NCBI GenBank assembly: GCA_021770345.1
Contig: JAETRD010000005.1
Coordinates: forward strand, 1-64,000
DNA from: Lachnospiraceae bacterium
Lineage (GTDB): Bacteria > Bacillota > Clostridia > Lachnospirales > Lachnospiraceae
Direction: 5' to 3'
DNA length: 64,000 nt
Shown here one piece after another: positions 25,822 to 35,200 of this stretch (position 1 is the first letter of the stretch; each line of letters begins with the position of its first letter). Both the position numbers and the translations under genes were made by a program. Below the pieces are notes generated by a model, which was given only the letters and a program-made list of their open reading frames with translations, did not search any database and had not been told where the DNA came from.

Positions 25822-26715
25822 CTATTTGTCGTATTCCTCCAGAAAATGATGCTTTACCCCGTCCCTCTTGTATGCAATCACCGTCGCAAGGTTTACATTT
25901 TCCACACTTCGGAATATATTTTTCTCAACGTACGGGTTCTTCTTCCGAAGCTCCCGGATCAGTTCCTTTACCTCGGCGCGCATCGAGCCCTTTTCCTCCT
26001 CGGTCCGAGTCGCACAGCGCTCGGTAAAGCGGCAGGCACAGCGGATGAACTCCAGATGATTGTAATTCATCCAGCGAATGATATCCTCCTCCCGCACCAG
26101 ATACAGCGGACGGATCAGCTCCATTCCCGGAAAGTTTGTGCTGTGCAGCTTCGGCATCATCGTCTGAATCTGCGCCCCGTAGAGCATCCCCATGACAATC
26201 GTCTCGATCACGTCGTCAAAGTGATGGCCCAGCGCAATCTTATTACAGCCAAGCTCTTTCGCCTTGCTGTAGAGATGTCCCCTTCGCATGCGCGCGCACA
26301 GATAGCAGGGTGAATCGCCCTCATCCGCCACGACGTCAAAAATCTCCGACGAAAAGACGGTAATCGGCACATTTAAAAGCGCCGCATTGTCCAGAATCAT
26401 CCGGTAGTTTCGCTCATTGTATCCCGGATTCATCACGAGGAAAACCACCTCGAAATTTTTCTTTCCGTGGCGTTCTAATTCCTGAAACAGCTTTGCCATC
26501 AACATCGAATCCTTGCCGCCCGAGATGCACACCGCAATCCGATCCCCGTCCCGGATCAGTTCATATTCATTGATGGCGCGGGTAAATTTGCGCCAGATTT
26601 CCTTGCGGAACTTTTTGACAATGCTGCGCTCCACCTCCCTGGCAGCATCCGCGCGGGCCGTTTCGACCGTCTCCGCCGAAGTCCCCGCTGATTTTCCTAT
26701 TGTAATGTCCGACAT
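25822..26715 (-). CDS. ttcA: TtcA/TilS-like PP-loop ATPase, probable tRNA 2-thiocytidine synthetase
   Basis: Thiolates a cytidine in the tRNA anticodon loop. The 297-residue protein carries the PP-loop CISGGKDSM near residue 64 and the CxxC pair CYLCARMRRG that binds the catalytic Fe-S cluster. A further cysteine-rich segment FIRCACRFTERC may supply an additional ligand. The long N-terminus to residue 40 is slightly extended. Its start overlaps the 3' end of tcdA by 19 bases, so both tRNA-modification genes are co-translated. GGGGG precedes the ATG. Confidence 0.85.
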   Translation of the reverse strand: MSDITIGKSAGTSAETVETARADAAREVERSIVKKFRKEIWRKFTRAINEYELIRDGDRIAVCISGGKDSMLMAKLFQELERHGKKNFEVVFLVMNPGYNERNYRMILDNAALLNVPITVFSSEIFDVVADEGDSPCYLCARMRRGHLYSKAKELGCNKIALGHHFDDVIETIVMGMLYGAQIQTMMPKLHSTNFPGMELIRPLYLVREEDIIRWMNYNHLEFIRCACRFTERCATRTEEEKGSMRAEVKELIRELRKKNPYVEKNIFRSVENVNLATVIAYKRDGVKHHFLEEYDK

Positions 26716-27419
26716 AAATCCCCCACAACCTCCGAAGCAATGATAAGTCCCGCCACCGACGGCACGAATGCGAGAGAGCCCGGCGTCTGCCGGCGCCCGT
26801 TTGCGTCCTCCTTTGCCACCGCCGCCGGCGTAAGCGGCGGTTCCTTTGAATAAACCACCTTCAATTCCCGGACGCCGCGCTTTTTCAGCTCCCGCCGCAT
26901 CACCCGCGCAAGCGGACAGACCGAAGTCTCATAGATATCCGCCACCTCAAACATGGTCGGGTCCTGCTTATTCCCCGCTCCCATGCAGCTGATAATCGGT
27001 GTGCCGGATTCCCCGGCCTGCAGCACCAGCGCCAGCTTCGCGATCACGGTATCCACCGCATCGACGACATAATCGTATTTCCCGAAATCAAATTCCTGCC
27101 TGTTTTCAGGCAGATAAAAGCGCGGATACACCGTGACCGCACAGGCCGGGTTGATATCCGCAATGCGCTCACGCATAACGTCTACTTTATACCTTCCGAT
27201 CGTTTTATGCGTGGCAATAATCTGGCGATTTATGTTTGATATCGCGACCTTATCGTGATCTATCAGGTCAAGTGCCCCGACGCCGCTGCGCGCGAGCGCC
27301 TCAATCGCATAGCCGCCCACGCCGCCCACGCCAAATATCGCGACACGGGACCTTGCAAGCCGCTTGGTCGCCTCTTTTCCGAGCAGCAATTCTGTTCGTG
27401 TAAATGCACTTTCTGTCAT
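26697..27419 (-). CDS. tcdA: tRNA threonylcarbamoyladenosine dehydratase (E1/ThiF fold)
   Basis: Cyclises t6A37 to ct6A in tRNA using ATP. The 240-residue protein shows the ThiF-type nucleotide motif GVGGVGGYAIEALARSG at about 31-47, the arginine-bearing NRQI segment, and the family signature ADIYETSVCPLARVMRRELKKRGV. The length and lack of a ThiF C-terminal extension fit TcdA (CsdL). It is first in a two-gene unit with ttcA. GGGAG precedes the ATG. Confidence 0.92.
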   Translation of the reverse strand: MTESAFTRTELLLGKEATKRLARSRVAIFGVGGVGGYAIEALARSGVGALDLIDHDKVAISNINRQIIATHKTIGRYKVDVMRERIADINPACAVTVYPRFYLPENRQEFDFGKYDYVVDAVDTVIAKLALVLQAGESGTPIISCMGAGNKQDPTMFEVADIYETSVCPLARVMRRELKKRGVRELKVVYSKEPPLTPAAVAKEDANGRRQTPGSLAFVPSVAGLIIASEVVGDLCRTLQ

Positions 27420-27516
27420 GGTTTTCTCCCATTATTTGCCGCTTTCACGTCAGTTATACGGCCTTTATATCCAAATTCTGGATTGTATCAGCTGCCCGCT
27501 TTCATACCATTTGTCC

Positions 27517-28428
27517 CTATTTCGCCAGCGCAAGCATCCGCTTGAGCGGCTCCGCCGCATCACGAATCATCTGCTCCGACAGCTCCACGACGGGCGCGAG
27601 CGTCTCTAACGCCTGCACAAGCCTGTCCGCCGTTATCTTTTTCATGTTCGGACAGATCTGGCTCTCCCCCACGGGATAGAATTTCTTGTCCGGGTTTTTC
27701 TGCTGCAGCTCATAAAGCACTCCCGTCTCGGTACAGATCAGAAACTCCGCGCACGCGCTTTCGGTCGCATAGTCAATAATCTCCGACGTGCTGCCCACAA
27801 AATCAGACAGTTCCACAACATCCTCCGTGCACTCGGGGTGTGTCAGCACCGGCGCGCCCGGATACGCCTTTTTCGCCGCTTTCAGCTCCTCTGCAAGAAT
27901 GCTCTTATGTACATGACAATAGCCGTCATGGAAAATAAACTCCTTTTCCGGTACCTGTGCCGCCACATAACGACCCAGATTATTGTCCGGAACGAAGAAA
28001 ATATGCTTCTTGGGGATATTTTTTACAACTCTCACCGCGTTCGAGGATGTCACGCAGACATCGGAAACTGCCTTGATTTCCGCCGTCGAGTTTACATAAC
28101 ACACCACCGCCAGATCCGCATACTGCTCCCGCACCGCGCGGATGCGCTCCACGGTCACCATATGCGCCATCGGGCAGTCCGCATCCGCATCCACAAGGAT
28201 CACGTTTTTCTCCGGATTTAAAATCTTTGCGCTCTCGCCCATAAAGGTGACGCCCGCAAACACAATATTCTGCTGCGGCACCTGCGTCGCCACCTTGCTT
28301 AAATAGAAGGAATCCCCGACATAATCCGCGATTTGCTGCACATCCCCGTCCACATAATAGTGCGCCAGAATCACCGCATCCTTTTCCTGTTGCAGCTGCT
28401 TTATTCTCTTTACTCTCTCCGCTTCCAT
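27517..28428 (-). CDS. nadA: Quinolinate synthase
   Basis: Condenses iminoaspartate with dihydroxyacetone phosphate to quinolinate in NAD synthesis, using a 4Fe-4S cluster. The 303-residue protein has ILAHYYVDGDVQQIADYVGDS near the start, GVTFMGESAKIL, DADADCPMA, VTSSNA and HPEC, and C-terminal QICPNMKKIT with a cluster cysteine. nadB and nadC are not adjacent, which is unusual because the three are often an operon. It has its own promoter at 28467-28495. The 176 bases between it and cysK hold no gene. Confidence 0.95.
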   Translation of the reverse strand: MEAERVKRIKQLQQEKDAVILAHYYVDGDVQQIADYVGDSFYLSKVATQVPQQNIVFAGVTFMGESAKILNPEKNVILVDADADCPMAHMVTVERIRAVREQYADLAVVCYVNSTAEIKAVSDVCVTSSNAVRVVKNIPKKHIFFVPDNNLGRYVAAQVPEKEFIFHDGYCHVHKSILAEELKAAKKAYPGAPVLTHPECTEDVVELSDFVGSTSEIIDYATESACAEFLICTETGVLYELQQKNPDKKFYPVGESQICPNMKKITADRLVQALETLAPVVELSEQMIRDAAEPLKRMLALAK

Positions 28429-28466
28429 CTGTATTCTCCATTTCCTGTATCAGACATTTTGCTGTT

Positions 28467-28495
28467 ATCATAACACGTTTCCGTGAAATATCCAA
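28467..28495 (-). promoter_or_regulatory. Promoter of nadA
   Basis: TTGGAT (28495-28490) and TATGAT (28472-28467) on the - strand are 17 bp apart, about 38 bases upstream of the start codon. Confidence 0.5.
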
Positions 28496-28604
28496 CAGCC
28501 CCCGCGTGAAATTTGCACTTCGTATGCAATCCTTCCATCTGCAGCTTCCTGATACCTTTGTTTCGCGAACCCCTTATCTCCCGGAACGCGGCATAGTTTC
28601 CCGA

Positions 28605-29543
28605 TTATTCCTTGCTAAACAATGGTGTGGACAGGTACCGGTCTCCGGAATCCGGAAGCAGCACCACAATCGTTTTACCCTTGTTTTCCGGTCTCGCCGC
28701 CAGGACGGCCGCCGCCTTTAGCGCCGCACCCGAAGAGATTCCCACCAGAATGCCTTCGCTTTCCGCAAAGACCCTTCCCTCCGCATAGGCTTCCTCATTT
28801 TCGACGGTGATGATCTCATCGTATATGTCTGTGTTTAAAACCTCCGGCACAAAGCCCGCGCCGATTCCCTGAATTCCATGCGGCCCCGGGGTTCCCTTCG
28901 ACAGCACCGGACTCTTCGCCGGCTCCACGGCCACAATTTTTACCTGCGGATTCTTTTCTTTCAGATATTCGCCCACACCGGTGATCGTGCCGCCCGTGCC
29001 GACGCCTGCCACAAAAATATCCACATTACCGTCCGTCTGCTCCCAGATTTCCGGACCCGTGGACGCCCTGTGCGCCGCCGGGTTTGCCGGATTCACAAAC
29101 TGTCCCAGAATCACCGCACCCGGCGTGGATTCCTTTAACTCCTCCGCCTTTGCGATGGCTCCCTTCATTCCTTTTGCGCCCTCGGTGAGCACCAGCTCTG
29201 CGCCGTATGCCGCAAGCAGATTTCTGCGCTCCACGCTCATCGTGTCCGGCAGCGTCAGAATCGCGCGATAGCCCTTCGCGGCCGCCACCATCGCCAGACC
29301 GATTCCCGTATTCCCGGAGGTCGGCTCGATAATCGTCGCTCCAGGCTTTAAGATTCCCTTCTGCTCCGCGTCCTCAATCATCGCCAGCGCAATGCGATCC
29401 TTGACCGAACCGGCCGGATTCAGATACTCCAGCTTCGCCAAAATCACGGCATCCGCCGCACCCGCCTGCGCCGCATAACGGCTGATCTTTAAAAGCGGGG
29501 TCTTTCCGATTAATTCCAGTGCGCTCTCCAAAATATGACTCAT
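28605..29543 (-). CDS. cysK: Cysteine synthase (O-acetylserine sulfhydrylase)
   Basis: PLP-dependent synthesis of cysteine from O-acetylserine and sulfide. The 312-residue protein has the PLP lysine in [12 protein letters not shown], the substrate loop [12 protein letters not shown], the phosphate-binding [13 protein letters not shown] and a C-terminal SSGAA serine. The second ATG (29543) is preferred because the AGGAGG site is too close to the first. A strong promoter lies at 29603-29631 with a 60-base leader. Single gene unit. Confidence 0.95.
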   Translation of the reverse strand: MSHILESALELIGKTPLLKISRYAAQAGAADAVILAKLEYLNPAGSVKDRIALAMIEDAEQKGILKPGATIIEPTSGNTGIGLAMVAAAKGYRAILTLPDTMSVERRNLLAAYGAELVLTEGAKGMKGAIAKAEELKESTPGAVILGQFVNPANPAAHRASTGPEIWEQTDGNVDIFVAGVGTGGTITGVGEYLKEKNPQVKIVAVEPAKSPVLSKGTPGPHGIQGIGAGFVPEVLNTDIYDEIITVENEEAYAEGRVFAESEGILVGISSGAALKAAAVLAARPENKGKTIVVLLPDSGDRYLSTPLFSKE

Positions 29544-29602
29544 TTTCATTTCCTCCTCTGGTTTTTATTTCATACCAAATATATATGATTAATATGGATT
29601 GA

Positions 29603-29631
29603 ATTTTAGTACACTTTGTCTATTCTGTCAA
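29603..29631 (-). promoter_or_regulatory. Strong promoter of cysK
   Basis: Consensus TTGACA (29631-29626) and TAAAAT (29608-29603) on the - strand have a 17-bp spacer. The AT-rich leader contains no recognisable riboswitch. Confidence 0.65.
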
Positions 29632-29702
29632 GCACTAATTCCGTTATTTTCCTCTGCGCGGACTTCCTCCCGCAACGGTTCAGACGCCCCGTGACCTTCC
29701 TC

Positions 29703-30896
29703 TCACCTCCCCGTAACCTGATAGCGCAGGTAGCTCCGCTTTCCGACGAATGCCAGGAGAATGGCAAGCGCCGGATACAGCAGCGCCGCAAACCGGACAT
29801 TCGTCAGGTATCCGCCAAACAACGGCACCAGCCTGCAGTCATAAAAGCTTCCGTCCGAAAGCAGACGCACCGGGAAAAGCTCGTATATCTGTGACAGCAC
29901 ACGCCACTTTGCCGGGAGCGACACAAGCAGATTGATCAGTATCATACTTACCAGCACCGCCATCACGGCCACACTGCTGCCAAGCCGTTCCGACAGCACC
30001 ATCGCTAAGACCGCCTCAAGCGCACCGGCAAGCAGTGTCAGCCCAAACAGCGTCATCACGGCGCTTCCCACGGTCATTGGAGACGGGATCCACAGAATCT
30101 GCTGCTGAACCATCGCGCCATACCCCTCCGTCCCGTACAGCGCAAAACTGATGGCAAACGAAATCCCGTACAGGAGAAGCGCGCAGGCAGCCCCAAACAG
30201 CCCGCCCGCAATGATTTTCGCCGCGTACACCGGCAGTCTTCCGTTTTGCGTGCACAAAATCAGCTGATCCGTCCGCCGGACATGTTCGTCCGCAAACACG
30301 CCCGAGAGACAGACCGCATTTAAAAGCATAACCAGAAGCGTTGTGGCCGCCGCACACTGGAGTATCCGCTGCCAGGAGTACGCATAGCGATAGGTAAACG
30401 GCACCTCTATCTCCTCGCGTTTCGCCTTCCACCAGGCGCGCTCCCCCTCCGTAAGTCCCGGCATCTCCCGCAGGTTTTGCTCCATCAGCTCCTGCCACTT
30501 CTCATAGAACCCGGCGGCGTCCGCGAATACCGCCCTGCTGTCCCCGCGGTACACGTCGGACACCATAAAATAAATCTCGTCGTACTCCATCACGATATGC
30601 CGCTCCTCCTGCATCCTGGAGGCTGCCATCTCACCGAACAGCACATCGTCCATCACTCGCCCGTCAAGCGCTCTGGCATTGGCCTGCTCAAGCATCATCT
30701 TCTCATAGCCTCCAAGCGACTCCACCACACTGCTCCTGCCGTTCTCATCCGTTACGATAAGCTCTCTGTTTTCCATGAGAAAAATACAGTTTACCAGAAT
30801 CTCAACGACAACGGCCGCGCCAAGCGCCGCCCATAAGATTTTCCGCCTCCCCAGTTTCTTCCATTCATATACTGTGAGTGTTCCCAGATTCTTCAT
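29703..30896 (-). CDS. ABC-2 type transporter permease
   Basis: The 397-residue protein has one N-terminal helix (ILWAALGAAVVVEILVNCIFL), a large extracytoplasmic region of about 140 residues rich in charged residues, then five helices after residue 165. This is the layout of ABC-2 permeases that move peptides, lipids or drugs. It overlaps the ATPase gene by 32 bases and ends the sigma-factor operon. The ATG at 30896 is used rather than the TTG before it. Cargo unknown. Confidence 0.82.
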   Translation of the reverse strand: MKNLGTLTVYEWKKLGRRKILWAALGAAVVVEILVNCIFLMENRELIVTDENGRSSVVESLGGYEKMMLEQANARALDGRVMDDVLFGEMAASRMQEERHIVMEYDEIYFMVSDVYRGDSRAVFADAAGFYEKWQELMEQNLREMPGLTEGERAWWKAKREEIEVPFTYRYAYSWQRILQCAAATTLLVMLLNAVCLSGVFADEHVRRTDQLILCTQNGRLPVYAAKIIAGGLFGAACALLLYGISFAISFALYGTEGYGAMVQQQILWIPSPMTVGSAVMTLFGLTLLAGALEAVLAMVLSERLGSSVAVMAVLVSMILINLLVSLPAKWRVLSQIYELFPVRLLSDGSFYDCRLVPLFGGYLTNVRFAALLYPALAILLAFVGKRSYLRYQVTGR

Positions 30897-31596
30897 CAAA
30901 CGTCTCCTCCCCGAACTGTCTCAGATAAAATTCTTCCAGATCTCCCTTCTCCTCGCCCCAGTCTCCGTTGTAGCACAGCTGCCCGTCCCGCATCATCAAA
31001 ACGGTGTCCGCGATGTGCTCAATGTCCGACACAATGTGCGTGGAGAGCAGCACGATCGCATTCTGTCCGTAGTCTGCGATCAGCTCCCGGAAACGCACCC
31101 GCTCTCTCGGGTCAAGCCCTGCGGTCGGCTCGTCAAGCACAAGCAGCTTCGGGTCATTTAGCAGCGCCTGGGCAATGCCGAGCCGCTGCTTCATCCCGCC
31201 GGAATAACTCTTAATCTTTTTATTTCCGACGCCCGAAAGCGCCACCACCTCCAGCAATTCCCCGGCCCGTTCCCGCGCATACGGCTTGCGCAGCCCTTTC
31301 AGTGCGGCCATATACAGCAGAAACTCCTTTCCGGTAAATTCCGGATAATACCCGAAGTCCTGCGGCAGATACCCGAGAATGCTGCGGTATTCCTCGGTCG
31401 AAACATCCATGCCGTCATACAGGATGCACCCCTCCGTCGGGCGCAGAATCCCGCAGATCATCCGCATCAGCGTGCTCTTGCCCGCGCCGTTTGCGCCCAG
31501 AAGCCCGCAGACTCCCCTATTTAGCCGCAATGAAATCCGATCCACTGCCAGCTTATTCTGATACTGTTTTGTAACCCGGTCTATCGTAAGCTCCAT
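30865..31596 (-). CDS. ABC transporter ATP-binding protein
   Basis: The 243-residue ATPase has Walker A LLGANGAGKSTLMRM, Q-loop GYLPQDFGYYP, signature YSGGMKQRLGIAQALL, Walker B LLVLDEPTAGLDP and switch histidine STHIV. It belongs to the ABC-2 exporter/bacitracin-type class. It overlaps both neighbours, so it is translationally coupled to the 6-TM protein upstream and the permease downstream. GGAGG precedes the ATG. Confidence 0.94.
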   Translation of the reverse strand: MELTIDRVTKQYQNKLAVDRISLRLNRGVCGLLGANGAGKSTLMRMICGILRPTEGCILYDGMDVSTEEYRSILGYLPQDFGYYPEFTGKEFLLYMAALKGLRKPYARERAGELLEVVALSGVGNKKIKSYSGGMKQRLGIAQALLNDPKLLVLDEPTAGLDPRERVRFRELIADYGQNAIVLLSTHIVSDIEHIADTVLMMRDGQLCYNGDWGEEKGDLEEFYLRQFGEETFDEESGNTHSI

Positions 31597-32303
31597 GACA
31601 ATTCCTCCGTCTGTTTATATAGCAGATAATTTTCCCGCAGCGCCGCCGCCGCCAAAAGCAAAAACGCCGCCGCCCACCATCGTACATTCCGCAGATTATA
31701 GAAAATCTGCGCGGCGCCCTGCATCAGATACAGCGCCCCGCTGACAAAAGCCGGGATTCCGGCACAGAGATAAACAGCCTCTCTGCCGTGCCATCTGCGC
31801 AGCGCCGCCGTTCCGATACAGGCGGTCAAAAGGTACGGAACCAATATATACAGGCCTCCGACCGCCACAGGTAAAAGGCTGCCTCGCGCGGAAAACAGAA
31901 TCAGCAAAAGCAGTAATATTCCGTGCGTGAGCCCCAAACCGCCCATTCGCGCCAGCAGCACGCTCCTGAGCGAAAAGCGGGTGGCCGCTTCCAGCTCCTG
32001 CATCCCGCAGGCCGCAGACCTGCCGTTTTCCGTCAGCGCGGTCAGCGCCAGAAACGGCGTTCCTGCCGACACGATCCACACGGCCTCTCCCGGAAACCGG
32101 CTGCCCGCCCACAGCGCTCCCGCAAATATGACTGCCGACGAAATCCACCCCCGCTTTCGAATATAACCCAGCTGTGTGAGAAAAAATTCCGCCAAAGAGC
32201 AGCGCTCCATCCCCAGTTTCATCAGAAATTCCCGCTTTCGCTGCGGCTGCTGCACCGCGTATGCCCGCTGCAGCTCCTTTTTTAACTCTCGTCTTGCACT
32301 CAT
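31581..32303 (-). CDS. Polytopic membrane protein of the sigma/ABC operon
   Basis: The 240-residue protein has a basic cytoplasmic N-terminus of about 50 residues (MSARRELKKELQRAY) and six hydrophobic helices. It lies between the ECF sigma gene (3-base gap) and the ABC ATPase (16-base overlap). By position it could be a membrane anti-sigma factor or an extra transporter subunit. No zinc-binding anti-sigma motif (HxxxCxxC) is seen. Function unassigned. Confidence 0.7.
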   Translation of the reverse strand: MSARRELKKELQRAYAVQQPQRKREFLMKLGMERCSLAEFFLTQLGYIRKRGWISSAVIFAGALWAGSRFPGEAVWIVSAGTPFLALTALTENGRSAACGMQELEAATRFSLRSVLLARMGGLGLTHGILLLLLILFSARGSLLPVAVGGLYILVPYLLTACIGTAALRRWHGREAVYLCAGIPAFVSGALYLMQGAAQIFYNLRNVRWWAAAFLLLAAAALRENYLLYKQTEELSWSLR

Positions 32304-32306
32304 CCG

Positions 32307-32771
32307 TCATTCCTCCAATTCTCGGCGCAATTTTTTTAACGCCTGCTCGCATCTGCGGTACAGCGCGAACCTGGAAATACCGTACAGGCGCGCCAGAACC
32401 TGTACCGGGACCTCGTTGACATAGCGCAGAAACACGAGTTCCCGCTCCTCCTCGTCCAGCCGCTCCATCGCCGCAAATAGCGCCGCTCTCGCTACAACCG
32501 CCTCCTCTTCCGTCGAAAACGTTTCCCCGTCAAAAAAGGGTTCCTCCCCCGCCAAAACCTCCCGCTTTCCCCTGCGCGCCTCGTCAATACAGAGATTTCT
32601 TGCAATTGTATACAAAATCCGGAGCGCTTCCCCTCTGCCCTGATACCCGCCGTGCCCGAGAAAACGCAGAAAGGTTTCCTGCGTCACGTCCTCCGCCAGT
32701 TCCCGCCGGTGCAGGCGGTAACAGCAGTAGCGGTAAATTTTATCGTACTGCTCCGTTATATCTGTGGACAT
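32307..32771 (-). CDS. ECF-type RNA polymerase sigma factor
   Basis: The 154-residue protein has sigma region 2 (YDKIYRYCCYRLHRRELAEDVTQETFLRF, residues 9-37), a short linker and region 4 (LDEEERELVFLRYVNEVPVQVLARLYGISRFALYRRCEQALKKL). The ATG at 32771 follows GGAGGGG; the longer frame to 32864 has no support. It is first in the operon with the 6-TM protein and ABC exporter, which it probably autoregulates in response to an envelope or antibiotic signal; that is inference from similar operons. Confidence 0.87.
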   Translation of the reverse strand: MSTDITEQYDKIYRYCCYRLHRRELAEDVTQETFLRFLGHGGYQGRGEALRILYTIARNLCIDEARRGKREVLAGEEPFFDGETFSTEEEAVVARAALFAAMERLDEEERELVFLRYVNEVPVQVLARLYGISRFALYRRCEQALKKLRRELEE

Positions 32772-32869
32772 CTGCCGAACCCCTCCTTCTTCTATATTAT
32801 TATAACGGACAGGCCTGGTCGGATGTGCGGCCCGGCCGAAAATTTTTCGTCCGCGTTTGAACATAAAAT

Positions 32870-32927
32870 ATGCTCCCTCCTAAGTAACAGGCATTATCGT
32901 TTCACCTGTTTACCCGGAAGGGAGCAT
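32870..32927. repeat. Nested inverted repeat, probable structured terminator or RNA element
   Basis: Outer arms ATGCTCCCT (32870-32878) and AGGGAGCAT (32919-32927) enclose inner arms AACAGG (32886-32891) and CCTGTT (32905-32910), separated by asymmetric internal loops. It lies 60 bases downstream of the DUF6125-like gene; on the - strand the outer stem is followed by ATATTTTATG. Probably a terminator, otherwise a leader element of the sigma operon. Confidence 0.4.
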
Positions 32928-32987
32928 CCCGCACATCAGCACAATCGCCCTGCTTACACGTCTCTTTCCTCAAAGACAATATTCTTT

Positions 32988-34058
32988 TTAATTATTTCCT
33001 TTGGAGGGCGCCGACATGCTCAGACGGTAGCGGCAGCAGACATCTTCTTTGGAACGGCGCGGGGGAATCGCCAAAATATCCACTTTCATATCCGGATGAT
33101 ACATCTTTGCCGTTTCTATCATCGACGCCGGACATACGCTGTGGCAATTCTTTTTGAGTACGTCCGGACGCCCAAGCGCCTCCCATTGATTGACGGAACA
33201 GCACTTGTTAAAACCTACATAACCGGTATAGCGGTCCGGCATCTCGAAAGTCATCTCAAAAGCCTTTCCCGGGAAAGAGGTCACGTCTATCTGAATGTCT
33301 TTCATAAATGCCTCTACCGGTGTTGTTTCGCCTCCATCCACATTCAACCATTTGATTTTAATGTCCCGCACCTTATCAAGCGCCTGATCACTCCACAAAT
33401 TCCATTGAATAGAAAACATCTCGTCAAGTCCGTACCGCATAATGACCTGCGTAGACCAACCCTCAATCGCATTCAGTATAAACTCATGGCATCCCAGATT
33501 CATTTTAATCAGCCGTTCCTTGCTGCAGGATTCATAGCGTTCATCCGGGCGAAACGGATTAAAGACAAGTACGTCATCTCCGGGCTGCGGAAGTTCAGCA
33601 ACCGGAAATCCTTCCCACTCTTCGAGTATTCCGGGAATCTTCGGAAGCAAGACCATATTCCACGCGCCGGCCTGTATCTCTCTCATCACGGCCTCTCCCT
33701 TGCGCTTTGCAACCTCCGCAGCCCATAGGTGTATCAGGATCTCAAAATATTCATGGTCTGCATGGAGCAAGTTCAACAGTGCCTGTTTTGAAAAATCGCT
33801 GAACCGCAGATTCGCGCGGAACGGCCCGCTGTAATCCGCAAGTTCCAGGCTTTCTTCCATCCGGATATCGCCGCGGTAGTCCGGTTCTTTAATTTTATAA
33901 ACCGCATTTTCATCCTCCACCGGAAAAACTTTGTAATCATCCGTACAAACCGGAATCTGCATTGCGCCCGACGCCTTTGTTTTTTCCTCATACTTACTGT
34001 AGTCAACATCAAGATCCCGGATATCGGCAATATCCTTCATTTCATTTTTTTTGTTCAT
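32988..34058 (-). CDS. Uncharacterised Cys-containing protein, DUF6125-like
   Basis: The 356-residue soluble protein has no signal peptide. Its central part (SDFSKQALLNLLHADHEYFEILIHLWAAEVAKRKG) and its end resemble what I know of DUF6125/ATC-hydrolase-like proteins. Four clustered cysteines in the C-terminal third (NKCCSVNQ, KKNCHSVCPASM) plus EDVCCRYRL suggest a metal or cluster site. An N-terminal extension of about 75 residues is acidic and contains a repeat of Tyr/Asp. It lies downstream of a two-component system on the same strand (98-base gap) and may be its target. GAAAGGAGA precedes the ATG. Function unknown; family link tentative. Confidence 0.55.
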   Translation of the reverse strand: MNKKNEMKDIADIRDLDVDYSKYEEKTKASGAMQIPVCTDDYKVFPVEDENAVYKIKEPDYRGDIRMEESLELADYSGPFRANLRFSDFSKQALLNLLHADHEYFEILIHLWAAEVAKRKGEAVMREIQAGAWNMVLLPKIPGILEEWEGFPVAELPQPGDDVLVFNPFRPDERYESCSKERLIKMNLGCHEFILNAIEGWSTQVIMRYGLDEMFSIQWNLWSDQALDKVRDIKIKWLNVDGGETTPVEAFMKDIQIDVTSFPGKAFEMTFEMPDRYTGYVGFNKCCSVNQWEALGRPDVLKKNCHSVCPASMIETAKMYHPDMKVDILAIPPRRSKEDVCCRYRLSMSAPSKGNN

Positions 34059-34156
34059 ATCTGATCTCCTTTCGCAAATGAAACTGTGTATGTTTGTTTA
34101 CACAGAGAAATATAATCGCGAAAGGTTGACAGAAAGTAAAAATCTCAAAAATTATT

Positions 34157-35191
34157 TCATCTTTTCGGCAGGACAACCGTAAAGGTACTTCCCCCGTTTC
34201 TCACGCTGCTCACGAAAATCTGCCCTCCACACAAAGTAACTATTCGCTTTACAATTGATAATCCGATTCCGTTTCCGCGCACCGCGTTTAAATTGTCGTT
34301 CTGGTAGTATTTTTCAAAAATATGCGTTAGCGTCTCCTCGTCCATCCCGATCCCGCTGTCCCTGATCTCGACCGAAACCCTGTCTTCCTCGGTTCTGGCA
34401 CATATAAAAATACTTCCGTCCTCCGGCGTAAATTTTACGGCATTCCCGATAAGGTTGATCCATATCTGCTCCATCAATTCGGCATTTCCATAATAGTCTG
34501 CCGCCTCAAGCTCCAACTCCAGATCCAGCCCCTTTTTCTCTATCTGCGGCAAGAACAGGATCGAACATTGGCGAATCTGCTCAGACAGTGAAAACCATTC
34601 TTTATCCGTAACAATCTGGCATGCCTCTACCTTTGACAGCAGAAGCGTATTCTGCGACAACTCGGAAAGCCTGCGCGACTCGCTTGCTATAATCTGCAGA
34701 TATTTCATGCGCTCCGGACTTTCCGTCCCCTGATCGGACTGAATCAGATACTGTGAAAAACCGAGAATAGATGTAATCGGCGTTTTAAATTCATGTGAAA
34801 ATTCATTTACAAAATTCTGCATCTCTGCCTTTGTCGCCCCGAGTTCTTCTACCATCCGGTTAAAACTTTCATAAATTAAAGCGTACTCTTCCGCGTTCTC
34901 TGTATCAAGTCTTACATTCAGATTTCCGTCCGCAACAGAGCAGATCGCGTCGAGCAGCACCGACATTTTCCTGCGGACAGACGACAAAATCACATACGAA
35001 CTTACAACCACCGCAAACCCCATGGGAATCGTAATCGCAAGAATAATATAAAGATTTTCAATTCGCCACGGGAACCCAAACCAGACAATAATCGCAAGCG
35101 CTATCACCGCTGTGATAATAACGATCTTTGCCATGTCAAACAGCCACCGAAACTCGAAAAACGGAAAATATGATGTAGGTTTCTTTTTCAT
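34157..35191 (-). CDS. Membrane sensor histidine kinase
   Basis: The 344-residue kinase has two membrane helices (about 21-40 and 47-68) with almost no extracellular loop between them, a HAMP domain (70-122), the phospho-acceptor in NEFSHEFKTPITSILGF (His about 133) and an HATPase domain with N-box NLIGNAVKF, DSGIGMD and GNGIGLSIVKRI. The tiny outside loop points to sensing inside the membrane, as in intramembrane-sensing kinases. It follows the response regulator gene after 9 bases. AAGGGGGG precedes the ATG. Confidence 0.93.
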   Translation of the reverse strand: MKKKPTSYFPFFEFRWLFDMAKIVIITAVIALAIIVWFGFPWRIENLYIILAITIPMGFAVVVSSYVILSSVRRKMSVLLDAICSVADGNLNVRLDTENAEEYALIYESFNRMVEELGATKAEMQNFVNEFSHEFKTPITSILGFSQYLIQSDQGTESPERMKYLQIIASESRRLSELSQNTLLLSKVEACQIVTDKEWFSLSEQIRQCSILFLPQIEKKGLDLELELEAADYYGNAELMEQIWINLIGNAVKFTPEDGSIFICARTEEDRVSVEIRDSGIGMDEETLTHIFEKYYQNDNLNAVRGNGIGLSIVKRIVTLCGGQIFVSSVRNGGSTFTVVLPKR

Positions 35192-35200
35192 ATGCCCCCC

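Noticed and set aside
28440-28470. Possible NiaR/NadR operator before nadA (TGTCTGATACA)
   Set aside because: It is one base longer than the TGTC-N2-GACA type and has only one arm well matched; too weak to list.
29550-29602. T-box or SAM riboswitch ahead of cysK
   Set aside because: The leader is only about 60 bases, AT-rich, with no T-box sequence or SAM-riboswitch core and no terminator hairpin.
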